A stretch of 64,000 nucleotides of DNA from contig NC_092574.1 of assembly GCF_037975245.1 (NCBI RefSeq), positions 24,655,713-24,719,712 of the forward strand, written 5' to 3'. The first letter of the stretch is position 1, and the number at the start of each line of letters is the position of its first letter. Made by a program: the position numbers and the translations under genes. The DNA comes from Apostichopus japonicus. Lineage: Eukaryota; Echinodermata; Holothuroidea; Aspidochirotida; Stichopodidae. The notes under the pieces are model-generated. The model was not told the DNA's origin. It saw only the letters and a program-made list of their open reading frames with translations, and did not search any database. Of the stretch, positions 53,939-64,000 are shown one piece after another.

Positions 53939-54168
53939 ACGGACTAACGTTAAATTAGTCTGTAACGTTAGTCAATGCACACGGACTAGCAAAAATCTTC
54001 GTTTCATCGCTGCTTCTTAGTCAGTTTACACTGACTAAGGAAAATATAATCGCAGCTTAGTCGGTGGCGACGGACTAAAGTATTTTAACCCATGGACTAA
54101 GAACGATACGGACACCCGATTTACGCCATAATCGTAGCTTAGTCGGTGTCGACGGACTAATGTATTTT
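53939..54168 (+). repeat. Left subterminal TTAGTC repeat cluster
   Basis: Contains ATCGCAGCTTAGTCGGTGGC / ATCGTAGCTTAGTCGGTGTC as two related units (about 54048 and 54131), each followed by GACGGACTAA and TATTTTAACCCA. The outer part is ACGGACTAACGTTAAATTAG then TCTGTAACGTTAGTC. Confidence 0.85.
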
Positions 54169-54169
54169 A

Positions 54170-55800
54170 ACCCAATTCGATTCACTTCAATTTGGAAACC
54201 GAGAGGCAACGGCAGCTTGCTGGACTTGGCATAGTTTCATACGATCACTCTAAGCAACTTTCAACCGTAAATCACCCAAGAAGGTCTTTACAAGAATGGA
54301 GGTATTAACTGCCATCATCGGCCTACCTGTTATTCCTTTAACTTGAAGGTAAAATTAAAGTTAATTGTTAGGCCACTGGCACTAGTACTGTATTATGGTT
54401 AGTGTAACGCTACCGTTGTCACGCTGGCGTTTCGCAATACACAAGTGCAATGACAGTGAGTAGCCTATAGGCTTCTACTGGGTACTGCAGTGCATTCTCA
54501 ACACTAAAGTGTGCATTCTAAACACCAATTAACAATGTGTTATGTGTGTATTGGGCTAGATTGAACAGTGGCACATAATCTTCTAATTTATTCCCAAACA
54601 AATGCTGGAACTATAAGTCTCAATAGTTTATTTGAAGTCTACACTCATTTGGTAAAGATTTCCTGTAATTTCCCATGTGAATCTAAATGGGTAGGCTTTG
54701 TGATATTGAATAAGCAAGGCTAGACCTTCAAACGTACAGTCACAGTAGTCTGAACAAATTATGTTGGCTAGTCAACGGTATTATATGTTGCGAGCAGTCA
54801 GGATGCACGCTTCAGTTCTATTTAACCTTTTCATTTATCATTTTTTAGTATTTAATTTCCGGTCACGCCCAGGAAACAATTGCGACATTCCTTCACGGTC
54901 GACTTGTTTACTGTAAGAAGTATTAACCGTTTTTTCTTAGGAAAGCTTGATAGTCTGAAGTTATTATAACATGTGCTTTTAGTATACTGCCAAAAGAGTA
55001 AGTTGTTGTATTTGTATTGATATTTTATGTAGAAGTAACGGAAAATTTAGTATGTTTAGTTTGGTCTAATTGCACGTTTTTTTCTGTCCAATGTAGTGCA
55101 GGGTACACTTGCGCGAATTCAAATTATTCTGTTTATCTATATGTATATGCATCGATTCGTAGATTATGATGTTCTTTTGACATTTATTTGTAATTCAAGC
55201 ATATCTGTTTAGTAGCAAAGTTTAAAGGTTAAGATTAATTAGTTTTCTCATTTTGATCCTAGATTGAATGAAACTCATTGACGTAAATAATAGATCAGAT
55301 GATACAGTTTAACGCAGTTGCTAAAACTCTGGGTATTCTCTAGTCTTCGCCGGTCCATTATATACTTTAATACTACTATTAAGACTAAATCAAAACGACC
55401 GAAAGACAAACTTAGTGTAACAAAGTACTGATTCTCCTCTAGCCTATGTCTAAACAGGCTTGTTATGTGAGCAAGCAAAATAACAACTAAAAACGATCAG
55501 GCCTATAAATAAGTTGGCTCAGTGCATTTCTGTTTCTAAAATTTTATATTTTTAAAGATCATAAAAACAAACAAAGATTTAGCCCATGTTTTATTATCTC
55601 TGTATTCTGGGCATTTGATTCTGGTTGCAATGGTGATGACACTCTCGTTCAAATTTTCAGCTTTATACAGTCTGCTTCAAACTTTGGGATTGTTTTTTGA
55701 GACTATAGTGGAAGCAAATCTCACATAACTTTGTGGTGACAACTTTATTTAATTTTTTTTTTCAAATGATGAATACTTTGCTGTTTCTTTTTTCCAGCAG
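54170..55800. other. Element interior, 5' part, possible first exon
   Basis: An ATG at 54297 opens MEVLTAIIGLPVIPLT followed by TGA, and AAG|GTAAAA lies just after. It could be a tiny leader exon, but nothing confirms it. The rest is AT-rich without recognised coding sequence. Confidence 0.25.
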
Positions 55801-56012
55801 GAATTGAAAAGCCAAATATCTAAGTCAAGGGTGAGGTGTCCTGTGATGTACGACACCAGTGTGGAGGCAACAACAGAAGAGGAGAACTGTGTTATATATG
55901 GCTTAAAGACATGTTTTAAGATGATATATTGGTACCCTTCGCAGAACCAAAGAGTTTATCCAAGAGTCCAAAAAGCAAAGGAACAAGTACCATAGAGAAA
56001 AAAGATGGAAGA
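55801..56012 (+). CDS. Probable exon of unrecognised gene (one in-frame stop)
   Basis: After a pyrimidine-rich TTTTTTCCAGCAG acceptor, a frame reads …RCPVMYDTSVEATTEEENC…YGLKTCFKMIYWYPSQ… as far as TAG at 55993. Read past that stop it gives RKKMEE and reaches a good donor, GA|GTGAGT, in phase 2. That phase is exactly what the next exon (56148) needs. The matching phase and the conserved frame beyond suggest one gene with a single nonsense change or a sequencing error. No domain is recognised. Other frames through this segment are also partly open, so the frame choice is tentative. Confidence 0.35.
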
Positions 56013-56147
56013 GTGAGTTTAACTATTGTACCCAACTGTTTAATGATATTAAAGATACTTTTCATAACCTGTTTTTAAAAAAAAAACAGTCTAGTATATC
56101 ATTTACGTGCAAGCTTCATAAATTTGGTCAAATTTTCTGATCTGTAG

Positions 56148-56298
56148 AGCGGGAGTCCAGAGAGTTTGGTTAGCTGGGAAGGTAAGCAATTGCCTGGTAC
56201 ATCACAATGTTCACAATGCATTCCTGTATATGAAACCTGACGACTGGCAAACCGACTGTGGTGGATGTGGCTGGGAGAGCAATTTTAAAGTCACCTAA
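56148..56298 (+). CDS. Terminal exon, Cys-containing protein of unknown family
   Basis: It begins after ATCTGTAG and reads GVQRVWLAGKVSNCLVHHNV, then …YMKPDDWQTDCGGCGW and ESNFKVT before TAA. The CGGCGW knuckle with an upstream Cys and two His could bind zinc. A second, inverted copy at 57229-57377 has the same frame. Over about 49 codons I count six base changes in the coding part: three silent and three conservative (Ser/Thr, Asn/Ser, Leu/Met). This mild bias hints that the protein sequence mattered when the copies separated. Family and role are unknown. Confidence 0.5.
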
Positions 56299-57228
56299 TA
56301 GCTAACCTAGATCAGCTTTCATGGTAACCACATCAAAGTAAGTACAATGTGTCAAGTATGGCCCCAAGAGCAACAAATGGCCATCGCCAGTAATTATTGG
56401 TGGTGGGGTACCCCTGCCAGTGATCAACAATTGACCCCTCACGGCTGACCTGGGTCAGCTCATGTGGTAACCACTTGTAACCTACTGGAAAATGTTGGTT
56501 AGGACTTCAGATACAAGGGATGGGCATTGCCAGTAATTTTTATTGGTGGGGTACCTCTGCCAGTAGACCCCCAATATGCCCATCCCCTCATTGACCTAGG
56601 TGAGCTCATGATTTGACCAGTTGAAACCTATAGGAAAATGATAGGTATCACTTCATATGTAAGGATGGGCATTTCCAGTATTTTATATTGGTGGGCCACC
56701 ACTGCCAGAGTCCGCCCCTGCCTTACATATAGAATCCTGTCAATCATTTTCCAGTAGTTTTCAACTGGCTAAATCATGAGCTGACCTAGATCAATGAGGG
56801 GGAGGCGGGCATTTTGGGGGTCTACTGGCAGGGGTACCCCCCAATATAAATTACTGGAAATGCCCATCCCTTACATATGAAGTGATACCATTTTCCAGTA
56901 GTTTTCAACTGGTTACATCATGAGCTCATCTAGGTCAATGGGGGATGGGCATTTTGGGGGTCTATTGACAGGGGTACCCCACCAATAAAAATTACTGGCA
57001 ATGCCCATCAGTTGTATCCGAAGTCCTAACCAACATTTTCCAGTAGGTTTCAAGTGGTTACCTCATGAGCTGACCAAGGTCAGCCTTGAGGGGTCAATTA
57101 TAGATCACTGGCAGGGGTACCCCACCACCAATAATTACTGGCAATGGCCATTTGTTGCTCTTGGGGCCATACCTGACACATTGTACTTACTTTGATGTGT
57201 TACCATGAAAACTGATCTAGGTTAGCTA

Positions 57229-57377
57229 TCAGGTGACTTTAAAATTGCTCTCCCAGCCACACCCACCACAGTCGGTTTGCCAGTCGTCTGGTTTCATATA
57301 CATGAATGCACTGTGAACATTGTGATGTACAAGGCAATTGGTTACCTTCCCAGCTAACCAAACCCTCTGGGCTCCCG
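57229..57377 (-). pseudogene. Inverted copy of the CGGCGW exon
   Basis: On the - strand it reads GAQRVWLAGKVTNCLVHHNV, then …YMKPDDWQTDCGGCGW, ESNFKVT and TGA. It is the mirror copy of 56148-56298. The upstream exon is not duplicated: the similarity stops a few bases past the exon's 5' edge, so this copy probably is not expressed as the same protein. Confidence 0.55.
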
Positions 57378-57634
57378 GTCTATTGGGATCATTATTAACA
57401 TGATTAACATAATTATTAAGCTTTGAAAAATAACTTGGTGTTATGCTGTGCAAAGCTAATAATTATTTGGTAAAGCTGCTATTCCTGGCTTATAATTTGA
57501 GGGACCTAGATTTAAATGTATACCTCCCAATATGTTATAAAATTTTAATGTAAATGTATGTTTATGATAATGTGAGTTATCATGTGCTATATCTGTATCT
57601 GTGCTTACACGTATATCATATTTTCTGTTCACAG

Positions 57635-57715
57635 GTCAGTAATGGTGCAGATTTTGGCTTCCTGAAGACAAGTGGGAGGCCATTTGTAGTTAAGAGAAAC
57701 ACTCTTTGTTCGTGA
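57635..57715 (+). CDS. Possible terminal exon inside the TTAGTC element
   Basis: After TTTTCTGTTCACAG, an excellent acceptor, 26 codons are open and then reach TGA: VSNGADFGFLKTSGRPFVVK then RNTLCS. The sequence just downstream is GC-balanced and unlike the AT-rich surroundings. It could be the 3' exon of the element gene, spliced over the palindrome. There is no homology known to me and the frame relation is unproven. Confidence 0.25.
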   Translation, partial: VSNGADFGFLKTSGRPFVVKRNTLCS

Positions 57716-57719
57716 AGAC

Positions 57720-58005
57720 TTAGCTGGTGTCGATTTGGGGTACCACTTTAAAACGAAAGTCATGAGGAACCCTTGCCCAAGATTCAGCTTTGCATTATTG
57801 TGCAGTGCTATACTTTTGCGATTCATGTTTGATCCATTAACTTGTCTTAACTTTGTTGGACTAAAATCAGATTTTCAGATTTTTGTTTACAGTGATTTCT
57901 TCTCTATCTGTCGATAGTCAGCCTTTGTAGACATCAGAAGTTTTATCAGAAATAAATACTGCCAACGTACACATTATTTGTGTTTCTTCTGCTCTCTTTT
58001 CTTTC
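57720..58005. other. 3' interior of element, possible polyadenylation site
   Basis: GAAATAAATACTGCC near 57949 contains AATAAA about 235 bp past the TGA at 57715. It could end a + strand transcript. No other feature. Confidence 0.3.
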
Positions 58006-58009
58006 AGTG

Positions 58010-58376
58010 ATGCTAGTCAGTGAAACTAGTCGGGTTTAATTCTTTCAGTGATTCTAGTCAGTACAACTAGTCAGTCGATACCGACTAAGAAAGGTTAGTC
58101 GGGAGAGGCACCATCCTGACTAATGTAAAACCTGCTATAAACTAGTCGGTGGCTTATATAAATTAGTCGGTAAAGACCGACTAATGTCACCAACTAATGT
58201 AACTGACTAATATACATTTACCGACTAAGAAATTGTTGATCGACTAAGCTGACGGACTAAGATGACCGACTAAGAAATCCAACTGACTAAGGAATAAATT
58301 AGTCGGTATAGCAACTGACTAAGGCTATGTTAGTCGGGAGAGGCACCAGATGGACTAACGTTATGTTAGTCGGTGA
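58010..58376 (+). repeat. Right subterminal TTAGTC repeat cluster
   Basis: About twenty TTAGTC/GACTAA or CTAGTC motifs in 367 bp, many paired head to head (TTAGTCGGTAAAGACCGACT then AA). The phrase TTAGTCGGGAGAGGCACCA occurs twice (about 58105 and 58332), a ~227-bp direct repeat. Confidence 0.88.
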
Positions 58377-58379
58377 ACC

Positions 58380-59430
58380 AATTTAAGTTTTCAGTATAGT
58401 ATATTCCTAAATCTCATTGGTTTGATCTTGAATTTGAATAAAGTTCATAGAAGGGCTGTGAATTAAGCTATCAAAACAAGAATAAATAAACATTCATGTG
58501 CCGGCATCATACGTCTTCGCTTACTGAATTTCAAGTTTGTTACTTCAAACGCATCAGGTTAAAATGTTTTGATTTTGAAAATGGCATGTAGGAAAAATTC
58601 ATTGAATACAATATTCAACAGCCTGGATGAATTTAATATATGCCTCTTTAAAATTAATTTACTCCTTTAATGGCAATCATTTTAAACAATGCTCGATCCC
58701 ATAAATAACATTTAATTAATACTTGATGCCATGATTTCATTTGTTGTGTCAGGAGTAGTGAATGCTTTAGATTTAATTAAAATCACTCGTGCAGGTGGAA
58801 GCGGAACTCCAACTTCTTGAATATCATTAACTTACTATCCATTACACTAGAAACCGTCCGAGCATTTCTTCGTCGTGATTTTAACTGCATTGTGAAACTT
58901 GGAGTATACTCGCAAGTTGCACGTTATATTGCATACTTCCACGGAGAGATAATAACATAAGGCCACGTTAACAGGTTAAAGGTCGTATGTTTTATAAATG
59001 ATAACTTTTCCAGTAACTTTTATTGAATCAATATTGAACGAACAAAAATGTATGACAATGCTTTTATATAGGTTTTAAGAGTATTCTAATCCATTTCCTA
59101 CTTTGGATTAAATAAAAATGAAAATAATCTCTCAAATGCAGACTGAGTTTATATTTAATTTGATAAATTAACGGGTATGTTTTTCTTTTATGGTCAAGTC
59201 TCTCGAAAAGAGATCAAGATATATGACTCCCGATTACAAGCAGCCGTGCACGGAATGCATGGCGTGTATGAGTTCTATAGGTGTATGTTAAACATGGCTG
59301 CTACAAAACATTCAACTTAACTATAACGTCAACGTGACGAATTCAATCTTAAGGTGACATAGCAAATGATGTTATGATTGATCTCTCAAGGTAAGGGTAG
59401 GTGTGATACTTCATATTTAGCATGCTAATG
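58380..59430. other. No gene seen
   Basis: AT-rich with no recognised frames, repeats or sites. Confidence 0.5.
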
Positions 59431-59433
59431 TAT

Positions 59434-59902
59434 TAATCATTATGTTAAGTTTCAATATCAGTATTTCAGCAACAACATCAACATGTTACAATTCATTAAA
59501 AGCAAGCCACTGTTATAATCATTATGTTAAGTTTCAATATCAGTATTTCAGCAATAACATCAACATGTTACAATTCATTAAAAGCAAGCCACTGTTATAA
59601 TCATTATGTTAAGTTTCAATATTAGTATTTCAGCAATAACATCAACATGTTACAATTCATTAAAAGCAAGCCACTGTTATAATCATTATGTTAAGTTTTA
59701 ATATCAGTATTCGGAAATAACATCAACATGTTACAATTCATTAAAAGCAAGCCACTGTTATCATCATTATGTTAAGTTTCAATATCAGTATTCAGAAATA
59801 ACATCAACATGTTACAATTCATTATAAGCGTGCCAATGTTATAATCATTATGCTAAGTTTCAATAACAGTATTTCAGCAATAACATTAACATGTTACAAT
59901 GT
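59434..59902 (+). repeat. Tandem array, 82-bp unit, six copies
   Basis: Units begin TAATCATTATGTTAAGTTTC at 59434, 59516, 59598, 59680, 59761 and 59842, so the period is 82, 82, 82, 81 and 81 bp. The inner text is CAGTATTTCAGCAATAACAT, CAACATGTTACAATTCATTA and AAAGCAAGCCACTGTTA. The first four copies are almost identical and the last is more diverged, suggesting recent expansion from the left. No open frame. Confidence 0.97.
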
Positions 59903-59904
59903 AG

Positions 59905-60790
59905 ATTTGAACCTACTGGCGTACATGGCCGGCGTCAGTACTTCAAAATCAAAATAGTTTTGTGTCAGTACTGAACATCAATACACCACGGTTGATTTTC
60001 ATGTATCACACACAAATATCAGTGTGTCGGAAAGCAATATTTACTAATGTTTCTGTTTACTACTAACATTGTGAAACAATTGTGTTTCTGTTTTCATAAC
60101 TATTGGATAACAAGAACTGACAAGTCATGATAATATTCATATTCGAAAAACTATTCATTTGATCCGAAATTGGAATGTCACCCTTATGAAATTCAATTTT
60201 ATTTTGAGTAACGAATTCACAGTATGGGTTTGGCGACCAAACACAAATGACTGTTTACATGTAACACGAATCGTACGAGAATAAATTAGACTCTTCATGG
60301 CACTCAGTACAGTTCACACTCAAAAAGTGTTAGAAGCTAATCACGTTGCTATGTATGTATAAGCTTAGTTACACCAAGGACGTTTTACTTGCTGCATCGG
60401 ATACAGTAACGACTCTGAAATACTTGGACTAGCTTTGAAAGTGAGAACTTGGAATGATTTATTCTTCCTCTTCGATGTCGAGGTGTTAATTTATACTTTT
60501 GGAATCTCTGTGTGAGAAAGAACTTGTGGTCGATATGTATAATCTTATCTCGTGCGTTGTCGGAAGAAATAGTTCGAGAAGTTTATTATCATCAATTTGG
60601 TTATGCTGATTTTTTGAGATATTGTTGAACTTTGCATGCAATGAACAGAACATATGAGACAAATTCTAACGGATTAAGTTATCATTTGGGCACAAAGAGG
60701 GAAAATAGATACCTTACGTGAATATCACCTTACCTTACCGCGCCTGGAGCACCCTCCCGCGCCCTGAGAACCTTTCCGGGTGGATATGCG
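59905..60790. other. No gene seen
   Basis: No coding signal. A GC-rich patch (CGCGCCTGGAGCACCCTCCC near 60739) precedes the MITE. Confidence 0.45.
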
Positions 60791-60794
60791 CGCG

Positions 60795-61223
60795 TATGGA
60801 ACGTCATGTTAACATTTAACATCAATAATTAGAGATATCTTCAATTACATTCGAGATATCTGCAATTAAGTTCAGATATCTCGAATTAAATTGAAGATAT
60901 CTGTTATTATTCCGGATACTTCAATTCAATTTGAGATATCAGAAATTGCATTTTCAATATCTTGAATTTTATTTTATTTTTAAGTTATGAAATAAATAAA
61001 AGCTATCAAAAGGGAAATATTATTTTAAGATATCTCGAATTGAATTCTAGATATCCAAAATTGAATTCGAGATATCAAGGAAAGAAGAATTTGAGATAAC
61101 AAGAATTCGAATTCGAGATATTCAAAATTGAATGCAAGATATCAAGAACTCGAATTCGACATATCCAACATTGATTTAGAAATATCTGTAATTGTTGAGT
61201 AAATGTTACAATGGCGTTCCATA
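60795..61223. mobile_element. TA-flanked MITE with long inverted ends and GATATC motifs
   Basis: TA at 60795-60796 and 61222-61223 flank a 425-bp segment. The left end is TGGAACGTCATGTTAACATT. The right end on the - strand is TGGAACGCCATTGTAACATT. Both continue as TTA-C-TCAA-AATTA-AGATAT with few differences, so inverted ends exceed 50 bp. The interior holds more than ten GATATC/GAGATATC motifs separated by AATTGAATTC-like text, making it nearly self-complementary throughout. A TA duplication suggests Tc1/mariner-type mobilisation. No coding capacity. Confidence 0.85.
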
Positions 61224-61229
61224 TGCGCG

Positions 61230-62015
61230 TTATAAATCACTATTATTATCATTATATAAAAGTAACATCCAATTCATATTTAACTCAATCACTGAAAAGA
61301 GGCCTCGAGTTCCAAGTTTAGCCATGGGGACAATAATATGACCTAGCCCCTAAATTCAGTCAGAAATGAGAGAATATGTATTCTTTGCTTCTGGGCCTCT
61401 TCACGTTTTACCGGTCAGGGTCATTGACCCGGATCGATGGGTCATTCCGAGAACCGGATAATATGGGATCAAGAGAATTGTATATTCAGCTGTTCAATAT
61501 ATATCGTACGTAAGGTGAAAAGGGGATTGGGGGAAGGGGAACCGACAAAATTATCCCAGGGGCCTAACCTGGGCAACTGAAAGACAACTTGCGGCAGCGG
61601 TAACATCAGCAAATGATTCAGTGACAGTGGCAAAAGTGCTATTTTGGCATATATTTGATAATTAAACGTAGAATGTAGAAAATTGTTAACAATATAAGGT
61701 ATACGTTTCCAAAACAGAAAATATAAACTGCCCTTAAAACAAATATTCCTCTACCGTATATAATGAGATTTTTGCGGGTTTAAAAGCACCTATGTTTGTT
61801 TCACTTTGCAGATGTATTGCCGCCGGCATTACATGCTCTGCGGTTTATAAATTGTGCGGTTTGCTAAAATGCTCAACAAAACAGCTGACATCAAACCATT
61901 AACAACGGATACTTATTATTATTATTATTACTTTTCTAAATAAATTCTAAATTAACAAAGTTTCAAGGATTGTATAACCTTTTCGAGATACTCGAGAGCA
62001 TGATAATAATAATAA
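61230..62015. other. No gene seen
   Basis: AT-rich with short ATT and AAT trinucleotide runs (61914-61930, 62001-62014). Confidence 0.5.
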
Positions 62016-62019
62016 TATT

Positions 62020-62292
62020 TAGATTTATAAAAGCGCAGACTTATCCACCGATAACGATCTCAAGGCACATCACAGTATTACCCTGGTCAACGATAACCTG
62101 TCAAACATAGAGACAATCTCTCCACATGGTAGCAGCTAAACAACGCCCAAGTGGCAATTTATCTTACAGGTCCCTATTTATACATCTGGGTGAAGAGAGG
62201 CAATGGAGATAAAGTGTCTTGCACAAGGATACAACGTAATGATCTGGCTAGGCCTCAAATATGCAAACCTTAGTTCACAAGTCCAACGCATA
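62020..62292 (+). repeat. Dispersed repeat with GTCTTGCACAAGG motif
   Basis: AATAATAATAATATTTAG then ATTTATAAAAGCGCAGAC leads into GATCTCAAGGCACATCACA, a CTGGGTGAAGAGAGGCAATG block and GTGTCTTGCACAAGGATACA followed by ACG. It ends CTAGGCCTCAAATATGCAAA, CC…ACAAGTCCAACGC. I know this order of phrases (…ATCTCAAGGCGC…, GTCTTGCCCAAGGACACAACG…, CGAACC…GAGTCCAGCGC) as a dispersed repeat found widely in marine animal genomes. The recognition is from memory and unverified. It is non-coding. Confidence 0.5.
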
Positions 62293-62299
62293 ATATATA

Positions 62300-64000
62300 T
62301 GTGCTTGAGTATACTCGGCCCATTTCAGAGGTAGTATGAGTGCTAGTGCGGAATTACTTATTAATACTCGTACTTAGAGCTTTTTACTCGGACTCATTCG
62401 ATTGGGAGTACTCATACTGCTCAATTCGTACCAAACTTCTAACAATAAAGTAATGCTCTAAACATAAAAAACCGAAACTAGGGCTGACAATTGAATCCAG
62501 TAGAATTCGGAGGAGTCATCAACGTCTTTGTCTTGTAATAAAAAAGCAGTTATAGACTAGTTTATTTTTGTTTGATTTTTTCCCCCTTGAATATATGAAC
62601 GATCGATAACATAAAATTTCATGTTTAAGCATAGCGACAAAAGAGAACACATGATGACCTACGTCAGTGAATATTATTATTGTCAGACAGTCTACACAAT
62701 GAACTACTTGTGTGATGAAGCCGCAATGAAAGGGTTAGTCCCGAATAAAAGTAAAAGATCATCGCAAAACTTGGAAACTGTTTATATATTTCTGTCAAGA
62801 GCCAGATTTTATGGAATATTAGGAAAGGATTAATTGGCTCATGATGATGTACAGTCGGTATTTAAGCTGTAATATATGTTAAAGTAACACTATACATTAC
62901 GTCTTCTCCATATTTGTAAAATTAAAAACGCATAGGAGAGCAGGAAGAAACAGTTCTTGTTTTCTGGTTGTTGGTATTAAACTATAGCTAAATATTGAAT
63001 GTAAATCAGTGTTACAATGCAACACGTGTTACACATGCATGTTTTAATTGTTGAACGCAAGCGTTTTGACATCAAGTGTCACGCTATATGTACATTAACT
63101 ATACCCTTTATAAATTTAAAAAAAATCTCTCTCGCATACGTATTTCATATATTAGGTTTAACTTAAAATAACAATTAACAACAAATACTCTGAACAATAT
63201 AACAATTGCTTGGAAAATTGCAATTTGCTGTATTACGCATTACAACCACATAATTTCATAACCTTGTGTTTCATAGCTAAAGGCACATTAATCTTATAAT
63301 TAATGAACCTATAAAAACATAATGAATACTAAATATTTAACATTTTGTGAACGCTGTCTCTCTATATCCTGTAGCTACTGACAAGAGTTAAATACAACTT
63401 TTTTAATTTTCAGCACGTTTGTCTTTAGAATAAAATATTTCTATACGTTTGCCTTGTATTCACGAAGCTTTTCACGACCAGAACATCCATGAATCAGCAC
63501 CGAACTGTTTTGTTGAAGACCTCAGAGTCTTTGGCAGTTATATCGCTTGAAGTCATAGCATGTCCTTGAAGGTAAGGCTTCTTATCCATCCTATGTGTTT
63601 ATTTTAAAATGGCTCTGGTTGAGCAGCTACATTTCAGTAGCAAAAGGTTTCTCTTGATAGGAAATAATATACCTCCGAAATTGTTTGTTTGATCCACGGT
63701 AAGAGCAATCCATTTTTTAAAGACAATTGTCAGAAGACAGTTATCATCTAAGGGGGTTAATGATGGATGCAAACGTTAAATCATACGTGACCATATTTTC
63801 ACATCAGTGACCCTTTCTCGAATCGAAAAGACTAGAAATAAAACCGTTTACGATCTAGAATTTCTCCACAAATGGGAACTGGAGACCTAAATTATAGAAA
63901 GTCGTGATGCACGGTGACCATGGAAAATCAATCTTTACAAAATTGTCATTGCGATGCATCAGGGAGTTGAAAAAACTGGAAGATAAATAGGAGGCATAAA
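62300..64000. other. No gene seen
   Basis: A short inverted phrase (TATTAATACTCGTACTTAGA … ACTCATACTGC) lies near 62360-62420. The 70-codon frame at 62621-62833 (+) has no motif or splice context. The rest is featureless. Confidence 0.45.

Larger units (their letters stand above)
56148..57385. repeat. ~1.2-kb imperfect palindrome carrying an exon in each arm
   Basis: The sequence from about 56150 rightwards matches the reverse complement of the sequence from about 57385 leftwards, over roughly 600 bp per arm, with a short centre near 56770. Matching blocks include the exon (56148-56298 / 57229-57377), then TGGCCCCAAGAGCAACAAAT (near 56361) against its complement near 57154. Each arm also has three ~140-bp modules with a GGGCATTGCCAGTAATT-like core followed by TGGTGGGGTACC and CTGCCAG. 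Arms differ by scattered substitutions and small indels, so the palindrome is old. A transcript would form a long double-stranded hairpin. Confidence 0.9.
53939..58376. mobile_element. 4.4-kb element with TTAGTC/GACTAA-rich ends
   Basis: Both ends carry dense TTAGTC / GACTAA motifs: roughly twelve in 53939-54165 and about twenty in 58010-58376, while the middle has almost none. The outermost text is CACGGACTAACGTTA on the left and, read on the - strand, CACCGACTAACATAACG on the right: short inverted ends starting CAC. Left motifs form palindromic pairs (TTAGTCGGTGTCGACGGACT then AA) in a ~95-bp tandem pair. Clustered subterminal repeats bound by a transposase are known for several DNA transposon groups. 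I cannot find a convincing target duplication, and the superfamily is unknown. The interior holds a probable multi-exon gene and a large palindrome. Confidence 0.55.

Overview
The window looks like gene-poor, AT-rich nuclear DNA of an animal, most likely a marine invertebrate deuterostome (echinoderm-like). This rests on long (TA)n microsatellites, GT-AG introns, an intron-split P2X7-C-terminal-like gene, a THAP-domain exon, LINE reverse-transcriptase debris and several MITE families. The species assignment is inference. I see no complete, intact host gene and no bacterial-type operons, rRNA or confident tRNA. Almost everything that can be named is mobile or repeat DNA.

Layout. 1-10 kb: unremarkable AT-rich sequence with five large (TA)n blocks, one of which adjoins an ~86-bp-arm hairpin (3625-3806), plus a G/T-rich insertion bounded by a 13-bp direct repeat (2782-3030). 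10.0-16.25 kb: a 6.2-kb DNA transposon bounded by TTAA duplications and terminal inverted repeats. Its + strand carries a broken P2X7-C-terminal-like zinc-domain gene (three exons). Its - strand carries a THAP-type exon and a probable linker exon of the transposase gene. The ends and the THAP exon fit the Kolobok/T2 group best. 16.3-36.7 kb: mostly featureless, with a duplicated ~400-bp segment (20.35 and 23.19 kb), a possible SINE (18.06 kb), another (TA)n block (31.57 kb) and a complex hairpin (35.2 kb).

36.7-40.1 kb: a hAT-type MITE with a clear 8-bp duplication, then two oppositely oriented tandem arrays sharing one 20-bp near-palindrome (about 19 copies), with a duplicated spacer segment between them. 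40.2-53.9 kb: a small MITE embedded in CA repeats, a TA-microsatellite foldback (43.5 kb), a ~54-bp tandem array (46.45 kb), a (GAT)n tract (48.2 kb) and a decayed non-LTR retrotransposon (51.2-52.3 kb). 53.94-58.38 kb: an apparent 4.4-kb element whose two ends are packed with TTAGTC/GACTAA motifs. It holds an unrecognised, partly open multi-exon gene and a ~1.2-kb imperfect palindrome that duplicates one of its exons head to head. 58.4-64 kb: an 82-bp tandem array (59.4 kb), a TA-flanked MITE rich in GATATC (60.8 kb) and a fragment of a common dispersed repeat (62.0 kb).

The most interesting items are the TTAA element that pairs a THAP-type gene with a P2X7-C-terminal-like gene, the TTAGTC-ended element with its exon-bearing palindrome, and the paired inverted arrays of a 20-bp palindrome.
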